Positions 9,021 to 17,850 are shown, counted from the first letter of the stretch. The stretch is 64,000 nucleotides of DNA from Paenibacillus sp. 1011MAR3C5 (GCF_003591485.1 NZ_QZCF01000003.1:186001-250000), one strand, 5' to 3'. Numbers and translations: made by a program. The notes: generated by a model from the letters alone, not told the origin.

Positions 9021-9139
9021 ATAGAGCCAATATTTCTTTTTAAACCGAACAATACCCGCCTCTTCATGTATGGGGAATGATAAAGTAAAGATAGCAACGG
9101 AATGAATAGAACATGAGTGAATAGAGAGGACCGTCACAG

Positions 9140-9874
9140 ATGAAGCAGAACAAGTATGACGATCAAGGTTTTTTTGATCAATATAGCCAGATGGCGCGCT
9201 CGGTAGGCGGACTGGAAGCAGCAGGGGAATGGCCTGTACTGCGAGAGATGCTGCCCGATCTTCAGTCCAAAAGAGTGCTGGATCTCGGATGCGGATACGG
9301 CTGGCATTGCCGCTATGCCAGGGAGATGGGAGCAAAGAGCGTAATTGGCGTGGACCTGTCCGACAATATGCTGGCGCGCGCCAGAGAGATGACCGATGAT
9401 CCGCATATTGAGTACCGCCGGCTAGCCATTGAGGATTTCGATTTTGAAGAAGGGCAATTCGACGTCATTCTGAGCTCGCTTGCCCTTCATTATGTCGAGT
9501 CATTCGATCTGACCTGCCGGAAGGTCTATCAAAGTCTGGCACAAGGCGGAGCATTCGTCTTCTCGGTGGAACATCCCGTCTTTACGGCTCGCGCGGAGCA
9601 GGATTGGCATTATGGACCGGAGGGGGAGCGGCTGCACTGGCCGGTTGACGGCTATCAGGACGAGGGAGTGAGAGAAGCCAGATTTTTGGGCCATGATGTC
9701 GTGAAGTACCACCGGACGGTCGCGACGTTCATGAATCAGCTGATCGAAGCCGGATTTGTCATTACAAAGGTAGCGGAGCCGAAGCCAACCGAGGAGGCAT
9801 TGTTGCAATATCCTGAGATGAAGGATGAGGCCCGCCGACCGATTTTTTTGCTCATTGCCGCAGTGAAGTCTTAA
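9140..9874 (+). CDS. Class I SAM-dependent methyltransferase
   Basis: 244 residues with a standard Rossmann methyltransferase core: motif I RVLDLGCGYGWHCRYA (~45-60), the acidic strand end VIGVDLSDNML, then FDVILSSLALHYV (motif IV) and GGAFVFSVEHPVF. The C-terminal part (~150-244) contains VKYHRTVATFMNQLIEAGF, typical of small-molecule (UbiE/Methyltransf_11-like) enzymes. The start at 9140 has GAGAGGA upstream. The substrate is unknown. A terminator follows. Confidence 0.85.
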   Translation: MKQNKYDDQGFFDQYSQMARSVGGLEAAGEWPVLREMLPDLQSKRVLDLGCGYGWHCRYAREMGAKSVIGVDLSDNMLARAREMTDDPHIEYRRLAIEDFDFEEGQFDVILSSLALHYVESFDLTCRKVYQSLAQGGAFVFSVEHPVFTARAEQDWHYGPEGERLHWPVDGYQDEGVREARFLGHDVVKYHRTVATFMNQLIEAGFVITKVAEPKPTEEALLQYPEMKDEARRPIFLLIAAVKS

Positions 9875-9890
9875 GAGCAATCTTGGAGGA

Positions 9891-9919
9891 AGGCCGCCTT
9901 GGAAGAGGCGGTCTGTTTT
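9891..9919 (+). terminator. Terminator of the methyltransferase gene
   Basis: GGCCGCCTT pairs with AGGCGGTC across a short loop, followed by TGTTTTG. Confidence 0.65.
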
Positions 9920-10013
9920 GCTTCGTACGGATATGGATAGATTAGAGGCTCTCGAAGAGCTTGGCTTACAATATACCTAAACAAATATGGAGAGGAACTC
10001 CGTGTTGCATTAT

Positions 10014-10028
10014 ACTACAATGTGTAGT
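10014..10028. promoter_or_regulatory. BlaI/MecI-like palindrome upstream of a beta-lactamase-fold gene
   Basis: ACTACA-ATG-TGTAGT is a perfect 6+6 inverted repeat with a 3-base spacer. BlaI/MecI repressors bind TACA/TGTA dyads with similar arms. It lies ~70 bases upstream of a gene for a serine beta-lactamase-fold protein. No blaI or blaR gene is in the window, so a repressor would act from elsewhere. A 12-codon frame (GTG 10002 to TGA 10040, behind GAGGA) spans the dyad and may be chance. Confidence 0.4.
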
Positions 10029-10098
10029 TTAATGAGATGACATGAATAAAATACCCGCTATCGTTCATATTTCGAGGATTCGGGATGAAGGAGCCGGC

Positions 10099-11616
10099 AT
10101 GATGATTTTAAAAACAAGCAAGATTTTATTCCTTTCCATCTTTATCTGGTTCGCCGCAATCTCGTATCTGGCCGAAGCCAGTGCAGCTCCCAGCCAAAAG
10201 ATAAATGAGGAGACGCTTGCCCAAATCTCGGACTATGTTCGGGAACAATTTGATCATAATCGGGTGATCGGCGGTGCTGTAGGAATTATCCATAAGGACA
10301 GGCTGATTTATTCGGAGGGCTTTGGCGTTGCTGACCGGGGACGGAACGATACGCCAACGGAGAAGACGGTTTATTTTTCGGCATCGATTACGAAGGCACT
10401 AACAGCGACGGCTATTTTACAGCTGCATGAACAAGGGAAATTGGACATTGATAAGCCGGTGCATACGTACATCCCATGGTTCCAATTTCAGCATTCCGAT
10501 CGATCCTTGAAGGTGACTTTAAACCATTTATTGACCCATTCGGCTGGCGGAATAGGATCTTTTCAAACGGACGGTCTGGTATTCGCTCATAAAGATGCGA
10601 AGGATTCGTTGGAGAGCTATGTGCGCCAATTCAGTAAAATCCGGTTGTCCGAGGAGCCAGGTCAATCAGGCAATTATTGCAATGGCTGTTATGATGTGCT
10701 TGGGCTTGTCATCGAATATGTGTCGGGCATGAGCTATTATGATTATATGCAGCAAAACATCTTTGAACCTCTCGGGATGAAGGATACGAAATTCGGTCCT
10801 AGCCTTGATCAATTTGATGAAACCCGGCTGGCGACAGAATATACGTGGTTTTTAACGAGAAAGCTCCCAATCAAGCGTTCATTTGAAGAGTTTGGGAGAG
10901 CTCAGGACCCCGATGGCGGGGCGTACAGTACAATTGAGGATCTAGGCAAATTCATATCCTTCCAGCTCGGCCATGCGAATCAACAACTATTAACGCCTCT
11001 GAGCATGGAAAACACGAGAATTGGCTATGTCGCGACTGAACTGGGCGATGCCGAATATACTGCCAGCGGTTTTGAAGTAAAAGAATTGCAGCAAACGAAG
11101 GTTTACTATAAAACGGGCGATGGCATAGGCTCATCCACTGTGATTTTGTTTATTCCGAATCATGACTTGGGCATTGCTTTAATGATTGGCGAGATGCATC
11201 CTGAAATCCAGCTGCCGGTAGCCGAAGGAATCGCTTCGATTTTGATGGGATACGCCCCCGAAACGACAGATTTTCCACTTACGTTTATGAAGCTGATCGG
11301 CATCTTTTCCATCGCACTGATTCTGCTAAGCGTTCTTCTTATTGGACTCTTCATTCGGAGAGGGCTGAGAAGAAAATTACACTCCAGAAGCATATTAAGG
11401 CTCTGTTTATCCTTGTTGGTTTGGGGGGCGGTCGCAGCTTCACTGTGGCTTCTGATCCTGACAGTCAGGCCCAGCGCTATGGGCGTTTACGGTTATCCTT
11501 ATGACTTGGCAATGGGCATTGGGTTGATCACGATTGTTTCGAACCTATGGTTGGGTTATTATTTTTTGGTATTGATAAACTTCATCAGAGACAGATACAA
11601 TAGGGGCAATATTTGA
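10099..11616 (+). CDS. Membrane-anchored serine hydrolase, class C beta-lactamase fold
   Basis: 505 residues from ATG 10099, chosen because AAGGAG sits 6 bases upstream; an earlier in-frame ATG at 10042 has no ribosome site. Signal/anchor segment ~7-27, then a beta-lactamase/transpeptidase domain: nucleophile motif SITK (~96-99), Y-x-N motif YCN (~193-195), and a likely third motif near YKTGDG (~340). The C-terminal ~120 residues contain three or four membrane helices, as in Bacillota FmtA/Pbp-related proteins that act on D-amino-acid esters or peptides at the cell surface. True beta-lactam hydrolysis is uncertain. The BlaI-like dyad upstream suggests induced expression. Confidence 0.85.
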   Translation: MMILKTSKILFLSIFIWFAAISYLAEASAAPSQKINEETLAQISDYVREQFDHNRVIGGAVGIIHKDRLIYSEGFGVADRGRNDTPTEKTVYFSASITKALTATAILQLHEQGKLDIDKPVHTYIPWFQFQHSDRSLKVTLNHLLTHSAGGIGSFQTDGLVFAHKDAKDSLESYVRQFSKIRLSEEPGQSGNYCNGCYDVLGLVIEYVSGMSYYDYMQQNIFEPLGMKDTKFGPSLDQFDETRLATEYTWFLTRKLPIKRSFEEFGRAQDPDGGAYSTIEDLGKFISFQLGHANQQLLTPLSMENTRIGYVATELGDAEYTASGFEVKELQQTKVYYKTGDGIGSSTVILFIPNHDLGIALMIGEMHPEIQLPVAEGIASILMGYAPETTDFPLTFMKLIGIFSIALILLSVLLIGLFIRRGLRRKLHSRSILRLCLSLLVWGAVAASLWLLILTVRPSAMGVYGYPYDLAMGIGLITIVSNLWLGYYFLVLINFIRDRYNRGNI

Positions 11617-11839
11617 TGAATGCATAGTCAGAGGAAATATTGAAACTATTGTTATTGGAGAAACTTTATTGTGGGGAACGATCTATAGCTTTTTGTTCCT
11701 GCCCTATCTGTTTCGCTTATGAGGATCAATATTGAATGACGACTATGTCGTCAAAAAGTGATTTCACTTATGCTACTCCTTCTTTAATTTAAATGAAACA
11801 AAAAATGTTAATGTCGATGGTTGATAGATCATATTCTCC

Positions 11840-11869
11840 AAAACCGACTGGTTAGCCGGTCGGTTTTTT
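11840..11869 (+). terminator. Terminator
   Basis: AACCGACTGG and CCGGTCGGTT form a near-perfect 10-base stem with a TTAG loop, followed by TTTTT. It probably ends the serine hydrolase transcript. Between 11617 and 11839 I see no gene; one frame could encode a hydrophobic tail ending YSFLFLPYLFRL at 11720, possibly remnant coding sequence. Confidence 0.75.
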
Positions 11870-11889
11870 GTGCGCTTAATAGATGCCTG

Positions 11890-12181
11890 TTCCCTATTAG
11901 AATGGCAGGGGATTATGTAACGGATGTTGACGGCATTCCGTGCTCCTTGCTAGGCTGGATTGAGGGAGAGCAAAAGCAATTTTGTTCCCTCTGCGGACAA
12001 TGCCAGACTTGTTGGCATCATGACGGGGAAGCTTAGTACATTGAACTTCTGGCTCGGTCTGCCGGATGCATCTGTCTGGGTGCCGGAACGTCTCTCCAAG
12101 CTTGCTTCCAGAGAGTTCAGCCGATTTATCCAATGCCGTCTTCCGCCAGCTCTCGAAGGAACTGTATACTTGAATAGCTGA
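11890..12181 (+). pseudogene. Frameshifted aminoglycoside-phosphotransferase-like relic
   Basis: Two overlapping frames together look like the N-terminal half of an APH/phosphotransferase-family enzyme. The first reads YVTDVDGIPCSLLGWIEGE then KQF, the typical strand and WIEG hinge; the second continues PSADNARLVGIMTGKLS, the following helix. The shift lies near 11978-11995. The catalytic HGD and DFD motifs are missing, the 5' end is lost behind a terminator, and the frame ends at 12181. I infer a decayed gene fragment; the short length makes this less than certain. Confidence 0.5.
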
Positions 12182-12213
12182 ACGGGTTATCCCGATTATG
12201 AAGGAGGACGCAC

Positions 12214-12612
12214 ATGAGTCTTATTAAAGACAGGTTCATCTACGCTGGGGCGACCGTACTTATGCTTGCTGCCGGACTTGCTGCAAGGGCATGGGCGGCC
12301 TATCTGCCGGATTTTGTAGCGCTGCATGCCGGCGATGCGCTGTGGGCGGCTATGATCTATGGCGGATTTCGTGTCTTAGGAGCACATAAAAGGCTGGAGT
12401 GGGCAGTGGCTTGCAGCATTGGCTTCTGCTTCGCCATTGAGATAAGTCAGTTGTATCAGGCTGACTGGATCCTTGCAGTTAGGGAAACGCGACTTGGCGG
12501 ACTTGTATTAGGCAGAGGTTTTCTGTTCGTTGATTTAATCCGGTACGTTGTGGGCATTCTGCTTGCGTATGCTGCGGATCGATGGGTCCGCTCCAGACTG
12601 GCAAGATTATAA
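12214..12612 (+). CDS. DUF2809 membrane protein
   Basis: 132 residues, 4 membrane helices, with the DUF2809 pattern: RFIYAGATVLMLAAGLAARA, the DALWAAMIYGGFRVLG segment, FAIEISQLYQADW (conserved acidic, polar helix) and GRGFLFVDLIRYVVGILLAY. AAGGAGG lies 7 bases upstream. The family is an uncharacterised set of small membrane proteins, often near antibiotic-resistance or self-immunity genes. It ends 70 bases before the aldolase gene and could be cotranscribed with it. Confidence 0.8.
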   Translation: MSLIKDRFIYAGATVLMLAAGLAARAWAAYLPDFVALHAGDALWAAMIYGGFRVLGAHKRLEWAVACSIGFCFAIEISQLYQADWILAVRETRLGGLVLGRGFLFVDLIRYVVGILLAYAADRWVRSRLARL

Positions 12613-12682
12613 GGGAGAAGTTTGCGCATGACGGGCTGCGTTGCTATTATACATACATATCATGCGAAAGAAGGCCAGCTTC

Positions 12683-13792
12683 ATGGAAAAGACGATAACG
12701 TTATTCACGGCATATAATCAATCGAGCTATCCGCTTATTGGACACGGCAAGCGGAATGCGCAGGTGTTGAAAGAGGCATTCGCGAATATAGATGATTCGC
12801 TGAACGGCGATATGTACGGCTCGGGCAAGGTGATCGAGCAATTCCAGGACCGGATGGCGAAGCTGCTTGGCAAGGAAGCGGCGGTGTTTTTCCCGAGCGG
12901 GACGATGGCGCAGCAGATCGCACTGCGGCTATGGAGCGATGAGAAAGGCTCGAAGAAGATCGCATACCATCCGTTAAGCCATCTGGAGATTCATGAAGAG
13001 GATGGGTTGAAGGAGCTTCATCATCTGGAGCCGATTTTGCTGGCGGACGAAAGCAGGCCCGTCTTGCTTCGCGATCTTCAAGCGCTATCTGAAGGTGTGT
13101 CGGCCGTGCTGCTGGAGCTGCCGCAGCGGGAGATTGGCGGCCAGTTGCCAGAATATGAGGAGCTTGAAGCGATGTCGGCGTATTGCAGGCAGAGAGGCAT
13201 CAAGCTGCATCTGGACGGTGCCCGTCTATTCGAAGTATTGCCTTATTACGGCAAGTCTGCTGAAGAGGTATGTGCTCTTTTTGACAGTGTATATATCTCA
13301 GTCTACAAAGGGATTGGCGGAATTGCGGGCGCTGTGCTGGCGGGAGAGAGAGGCTTTATTCAGCAGTCCAAAGTATGGAAGCGAAGGCATGGAGGCGACT
13401 TGATCAGCTTATATCCGTATATTGTCGCCGCGGATTATTATATGGAGCAGCGGTTGCCGCTTATGGCGCAATATTACCGGGATGCTGTTGAGCTTGCGGG
13501 ATATTACCGTACATGCGGCGTGCTGCGTGTAAGGCCGGAAGTGCCAGTGTCGAACATGTTCCATGTCCATTCGGACTTGCAGAAAACGCAGCTGGAAGCG
13601 GCCTTTATCCGGGTGGCGCAGGAGACTGGAATTGGCTTGTGCAGCACGATACGGGAGCATAAGGCAGGCGGCGTTTATTTCGAAGTGAGCATTGGCGATC
13701 GCTACGCCGATGTCCCGAAGACTAAGCTGGAGGAAGCTTTCCGGGTATTGAATGAAGCGCTTAAGGATGAAGGAAGCGAAAGTCGAGAATAA
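12683..13792 (+). CDS. Low-specificity L-threonine aldolase / beta-eliminating lyase
   Basis: 369 residues from ATG 12683, the best-placed of three in-frame ATGs (AAGAAGG ~8 bases upstream). PLP-dependent fold type I: SYPLIGHGKRN start, AVFFPSGTMAQQIALR cofactor loop, the HLDGARLFEV motif with the aspartate that pairs with the PLP nitrogen, and SVYKGIGGIAGAVLAG carrying the Schiff-base lysine. It would cleave threonine or allo-threonine to glycine and acetaldehyde. A terminator follows. Confidence 0.85.
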   Translation: MEKTITLFTAYNQSSYPLIGHGKRNAQVLKEAFANIDDSLNGDMYGSGKVIEQFQDRMAKLLGKEAAVFFPSGTMAQQIALRLWSDEKGSKKIAYHPLSHLEIHEEDGLKELHHLEPILLADESRPVLLRDLQALSEGVSAVLLELPQREIGGQLPEYEELEAMSAYCRQRGIKLHLDGARLFEVLPYYGKSAEEVCALFDSVYISVYKGIGGIAGAVLAGERGFIQQSKVWKRRHGGDLISLYPYIVAADYYMEQRLPLMAQYYRDAVELAGYYRTCGVLRVRPEVPVSNMFHVHSDLQKTQLEAAFIRVAQETGIGLCSTIREHKAGGVYFEVSIGDRYADVPKTKLEEAFRVLNEALKDEGSESRE

Positions 13793-13833
13793 GCCCGAAG
13801 GAACGGCTTAGTTGCAAGCTTTGGTAAATGCAA

Positions 13834-13870
13834 GGCAGCGCCCCGTAAGAGTACAGAGGCGCTGCTTTTT
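13834..13870 (+). terminator. Terminator of the aldolase gene
   Basis: GCAGCGCC pairs with GGCGCTGC over a ~14-base loop, followed by TTTTT. Confidence 0.7.
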
Positions 13871-13912
13871 CGTATGGCTGGGATGAAGGCATTTGAAATG
13901 GCGGTTAGTAGA

Positions 13913-14558
13913 TTATGCGTGAATTCCTTTCAAGCAGAGCTTGCGGAGGGCGGTTTTGTCGATCTTGCCGACTGGTGTCCGAGGCAGCTTCACGATGACG
14001 GCAAGACGGGTAGGCAGCTTGTAATCAGCCAACCGACCTGAGCCGTAGCGCCTTAGCTCCTGCAAATCTATCGCAGATGAGCTGTCACGCAAGACAATAA
14101 CGGCTGTAACGGCCTCGCCTTCTTCCTCCAAAGGCGTGCCGATAACGGCAATCTCGCCGATTTGCGGATGCGAGCCGAGAACCGCCTCAACCTCCGAGCC
14201 GTATACGTTGGAGGCACCAACGATGATGATGTCTTTTTTGCGGTCGGTCAGATAAAGAAAGCCGTCCTCGTCGAAATAGCCCACTTCACCCGTATACAGC
14301 CACCCGTTCTTAATCGCCTTGTCCGTCTCCTCCTGATTGTTCCAGTATCCGAGCATCATGCCGCCGCCCTGGCACACAATTTCTCCTGTCTCGCCAAGCG
14401 GAAGCTCTTGCCCTGAATCATTTGCGATTCGAACCTGAAAGGGAATCTGGCCCCAGGACGCCAGCCTGTTCATAGGTAAGTGTCTCGCATCCTTGCTTCA
14501 TGGCGACTCGATTCGGATGCAGACTGGTGCTAGTTGGCATAATGCGGGACAGCAGCAT
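13913..14558 (-). pseudogene. Acyl-CoA/AMP ligase with its middle deleted
   Basis: The remains of an ANL-superfamily AMP-forming ligase. The start is intact: ATG 14558 with GGAGG, then a typical N-terminus ending ETLTYEQ. About 30 codons on, the frame jumps into the C-terminal part: VRIANDSGQELPLGETGEI, WLYTGEVGYFDEDGFLYL, TDRKKDIIIVGASNVY, and the catalytic lysine region PRTPVGKIDKTALRK. Roughly 300 residues, including the P-loop, are missing, and the two parts are in different frames at the junction (~14465). This is a deletion pseudogene of a fatty-acid/aryl-CoA ligase. Confidence 0.8.
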
Positions 14559-14700
14559 GAGGAATTCCTCCAATCTCAAATTATGCGTATGGTTATACTT
14601 GGTTATATGGACGTAACATGTTCCGAGTGGAGAGGCCAATTATTTTTGCTTATTGGAAGTTGAATCTTTCTTTATAAAATGTAAAAAGCGGAGAGGTTAT

Positions 14701-14729
14701 TTTACAAACATACGTTCCCCTATTATACT
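14701..14729 (+). promoter_or_regulatory. SigA-type promoter for the DinB-like gene
   Basis: TTTACA at 14701-14706 and TATACT at 14724-14729 are 17 bases apart, close to the SigA consensus; AGGAGG follows at 14748. Confidence 0.7.
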
Positions 14730-14760
14730 GGTAGTATTATAAAGGTAGGAGGATGATGGG

Positions 14761-15264
14761 ATGATTTCAACTTGCAACCAAGCAATTATAAACCGTTTTG
14801 CAAGCTTAACGGATTGGGTGGACGAGCTGGCAGGTGTACCTGATCAAGACTGGTCCGCACCGATTGCCGAGGGGAAGGCTTCGATCGCGGGAATAGTTGC
14901 TCATTTGACCCAGTGGGACCGCTATCTCATTAGAACAGCAGTACCTGACGCATTGCAGCGGCAGGGAGTTGTCTTTCCGGAATTTGATTCCTTTAATGAT
15001 CAGGCCTATGCGTATGCTCGTTCTGGCGTCACCAAGCCGCAGCTGATCGAACAATTCCATTCCACTCGCTTGGAGCTTTGCAAGCTGCTGGAGAGCATTG
15101 GAGATGAGTCGTTGGAGCGTCCCATCACAGCTAACGGAACGGCTTTATGCCCTCATACGGGAACGCCCTATTCTTTAATTTACATAACAGAGGAATTTAT
15201 CGAACACGATGTGCATCATCAGAGCCAGATCAAGGGCGCGGCGCAATCACAATCGAATGGATAG
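14761..15264 (+). CDS. DinB-superfamily protein (putative metal-dependent hydrolase/transferase)
   Basis: 167 residues with the four-helix DinB/YfiT-like pattern. Likely metal ligands are the histidine in IVAHLTQWDR (~48) and two in FIEHDVHHQSQI (~150-154). The N-terminal 'DWVDELAGVPDQDWSAP' helix-turn is typical of the ClbS/DfsB-like branch, which includes self-resistance hydrolases and thiol transferases. A SigA promoter and AGGAGG ribosome site precede it. The substrate is unknown. Confidence 0.8.
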   Translation: MISTCNQAIINRFASLTDWVDELAGVPDQDWSAPIAEGKASIAGIVAHLTQWDRYLIRTAVPDALQRQGVVFPEFDSFNDQAYAYARSGVTKPQLIEQFHSTRLELCKLLESIGDESLERPITANGTALCPHTGTPYSLIYITEEFIEHDVHHQSQIKGAAQSQSNG

Positions 15265-15315
15265 AGCGAAGGCGTTATACTGGAGAGATAAGATCTGTAA
15301 AGGGTGATCCGATTC

Positions 15316-16392
15316 ATGATGAACTTAGATAGGTTAAAGGAAGCGATCAGCCAGCTCTCGCCCGATGAAGCCAGGACACATATGCTGCACTTGCTGCTGA
15401 AGGCAGAGATGGCGAAGGACAACCCGCAATCGAAGGATCAACTGGTCGAGGATATGATGAATTTGCAGGAGCAGCTTGTGAATAGAGCTCAATATGGCGT
15501 CAGTTCCTGGGAGCCGGACAGCAGCAGCCGATATGTACATATCGTATGCGGGGATTCGTTCGCCGGCAGCCTGAAGCTGGCGCTGCGCAAGCTGGGCTTA
15601 GAGGCGGAACACAAGATCATCGTGCTGCGGGAGCACTATGCGATGGGGCCGCTCTGGCGGCTTCATGAGGCGGTGGGACTCGCCCGTAGAGGAGAGTGGC
15701 TGCGTGATCATATTAATGATGAGTATGACGACCGGGACCTTTATGATCGTGCGGAGCAAGTAACGAGACAGCTAGCTGCCATTCCGCATGATGCGTCGAT
15801 TATGTTATGGAGCAGCGGAAATGCCTATGAGCAGACGGGGCTGCGGCATGCGGCTTACCTGATTAAGGATATGACCCAGGCTTGCTATGCGATTGCGGCA
15901 GCAGAGACCTGCTATGAGCTGTTTAATCGTCCTGATCTAAGTATTCGCTACGTTCATTCCGGCGAAATTCCGGACGATAAGCTGGCCGAAGTATGGAAAG
16001 CGGGAGTTCGGCAGCAACTGGACGCTGCAAGGCGCAGCGAGCTGGCACGGGAATGGCTGGAGCTGGAGCAGACGGAGGAGGTTCTGCGTATTTGGGAGCA
16101 GGAGACGATTCAATCCGTTCCAGACCATTATTATGACGATTATTTGATGGCGACAGTCGAGCAGCTCCATCGGGAACGCGGCAATCGGGAATTCATGAAG
16201 GCAGCCCGTGTCATCGGACAAGCGCTTGGCTATTGCGAACAATACGTAGGCGACAGCTTTCTGGAGTACCGGCTCCGGGAGCTCATCTATAGGGGGAAGC
16301 TCCACATTAAAGGAGTGCCCCGCGCCATGAGATATTATAGTGTAAGAAGTCCGGCTGCGTACGCGCCGGAAGCGAAGGGGCCGCTTGAATAA
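15316..16392 (+). CDS. DUF1835/DUF3658 domain protein
   Basis: About 358 residues from ATG 15316 (AAAGGGTGAT ~9 bases upstream; a GTG at 15304 overlaps that site). Residues ~70-200 are the DUF1835 domain (VHIVCGDSFAGSLKLALRK, LREHYAMGPLW, IMLWSSGNAYEQTGLR). Residues ~240-345 match the DUF3658 tail with LEYRLRELIYRGKLHIKG near the end. The family is common in Bacillota and has no established function. The gene follows the DinB gene by ~50 bases, perhaps in one transcript. Confidence 0.8.
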   Translation: MMNLDRLKEAISQLSPDEARTHMLHLLLKAEMAKDNPQSKDQLVEDMMNLQEQLVNRAQYGVSSWEPDSSSRYVHIVCGDSFAGSLKLALRKLGLEAEHKIIVLREHYAMGPLWRLHEAVGLARRGEWLRDHINDEYDDRDLYDRAEQVTRQLAAIPHDASIMLWSSGNAYEQTGLRHAAYLIKDMTQACYAIAAAETCYELFNRPDLSIRYVHSGEIPDDKLAEVWKAGVRQQLDAARRSELAREWLELEQTEEVLRIWEQETIQSVPDHYYDDYLMATVEQLHRERGNREFMKAARVIGQALGYCEQYVGDSFLEYRLRELIYRGKLHIKGVPRAMRYYSVRSPAAYAPEAKGPLE

Positions 16393-16601
16393 AGGCGGTC
16401 CTTTGTTCTGCGCATCTGAATCGGAATGGCATATAAGCAGAGAGAACAGCAACCATTTCTTCCCTCCAAGCGTTGTATAAGTGAACCTCCGATTTTTGTA
16501 AAACTAAGCATCTGTAGGAGATAGGATGGACAGAATGACAGCATCGCTGGGTACCTGGCCTTGCATCCTATATACGCGGCAAAGGGAGAAGGGGGAAGCG
16601 G

Positions 16602-17051
16602 ATGAAGTATTTCTGGAAATTGAACGCAGTCAGCGCCATATTGGGCGCATTGATATTTATAAGCACCGAATTAATGGTGAATGTGTATCGCATAAGCAGA
16701 ATAGGGGAGTGGGAGCTTGGCGCGGTTGTAGACGGTGTAGAACGAATCAATATCGGGTTAGCGGCGCTGGCGCCAATCTTAATTGCATTTATGGTGTGGA
16801 AGTGGCTGGAGGGCAGAGCCTCTACTTATTGGTCCCTGCTACTGTGGGTCCCGTATTTTGTGATGTTTGTGTCCGTGTTTGCCAAGCTGTTTCCTGAGAC
16901 TCACCAAGGAGACCGGCCGGCTCCTGTAACAGGACTTATCATCATTGCGATGACGATTGCTTATCCGTTCTACCTTGCTTTGCCAGTATCGCTGGGATTC
17001 TGGCTGAGCCGGAGACAGAAGAGGGAAGACTCTGTGATCCCCATAGAATAG
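16602..17051 (+). CDS. Small polytopic membrane protein
   Basis: 149 residues with four hydrophobic segments (~6-28, 48-66, 78-96, 108-132), a conserved-looking acidic loop after helix 3 (AKLFPETHQGDR) and a basic tail. AAGGGGGAA precedes ATG 16602. I do not recognise the family. It is closely followed by a strong terminator that also separates it from the convergent gene. Confidence 0.6.
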   Translation: MKYFWKLNAVSAILGALIFISTELMVNVYRISRIGEWELGAVVDGVERINIGLAALAPILIAFMVWKWLEGRASTYWSLLLWVPYFVMFVSVFAKLFPETHQGDRPAPVTGLIIIAMTIAYPFYLALPVSLGFWLSRRQKREDSVIPIE

Positions 17052-17053
17052 CG

Positions 17054-17084
17054 ACAACCGCCTGAACACAGGCGGTTGTTTGTT
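17054..17084 (+). terminator. Terminator
   Basis: ACAACCGCCTG and CAGGCGGTTGT pair around AACA, followed by TTGTT. It can also serve the convergent gene on the minus strand. Confidence 0.8.
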
Positions 17085-17093
17085 GGGTATTCA

Positions 17094-17738
17094 CTATGTA
17101 ATGGCGAGCGCTTCAGGCAGATCACGCTCATAAGTCTTGTAAGAGACATAACGCTGCACGCCTTTGCAGCCTTGCCAAGCTTGACGGGCATACGCGATTG
17201 CTTCTTGCCGGTTGCCCTTGGCTCGCTCGATCTCCGATAACAGGCTGTTTCTCATCCATGGCTTGGCTACGGCAGCTGTCAAGCTGCGGGCTTCCTCCAG
17301 ATGGCCTTCCCCGATAAGAACGGCTGCTTCATAATACGAGCGGTATTGTCCGGCTGGAATGTTAGTAAGTACCGCTTTGATTGCATCTGTATTTTTTTGA
17401 TGCGCAGCATACATAGCGGTATACAAAGCTCTTCGGGCAGGGCTCTTATATTTGGCTATCAGTTTCTCCAGCAAAGCTTCGGCTTCAGCTGTCCGGTTGT
17501 TGGCCATCAAATAACTGATATAGAGATCCGGATTTTTATGTTGCTTGATTAAAAATTTCTCCAATCGGTCGATTCGGGTCTCCCGCAGCAGCGCGTAGAA
17601 GAACGGGACGAACAAGGAGCCCGCGAGCACAATAAGAATGATGTAGACATAAGGTCTGGGTGTTCCGATTGACGTTAACCAGAAGCAAAATAAAAAGATT
17701 AAGAAATAACCTATTAATCTGAGCGCAAATCCTGAAAT
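17094..17738 (-). CDS. Membrane protein with TPR-like cytoplasmic repeats, probable ATT start
   Basis: The recognisable protein extends upstream of the first ordinary start (GTG 17630) through two coherent membrane helices (FALRLIGYFLIFLFCFWL and VYIILIVLAGSLFVPFFYAL) to an ATT at 17738, which lies 9 bases after AAAAGGAG (17755-17748). No ATG, GTG or TTG fits this frame, and the frame is open throughout. The ~214-residue product would have two helices followed by tetratricopeptide-like helical repeats (AEALLEKLIAKYK, AIAYARQAW). A rarer explanation is an undetected frameshift near the start. Function unknown. Confidence 0.6.
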   Translation of the reverse strand: MSGFALRLIGYFLIFLFCFWLTSIGTPRPYVYIILIVLAGSLFVPFFYALLRETRIDRLEKFLIKQHKNPDLYISYLMANNRTAEAEALLEKLIAKYKSPARRALYTAMYAAHQKNTDAIKAVLTNIPAGQYRSYYEAAVLIGEGHLEEARSLTAAVAKPWMRNSLLSEIERAKGNRQEAIAYARQAWQGCKGVQRYVSYKTYERDLPEALAIT

Positions 17739-17812
17739 GGTACGACACTCCTTTTGATAGCATTTAAAAATCAGTATAGCATAGCTTCAAGAATATGGTT
17801 ATGGCTGGAATG

Positions 17813-17850
17813 AAAAACCGGACATCTGCATTTGCCGCAGGTTGTCCGGT
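17813..17850 (-). terminator. Terminator of the 17883 gene
   Basis: Read on the minus strand, CCGGACA..CTGC pairs with GCAG..TGTCCGG, followed by TTTTTC. Confidence 0.75.
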
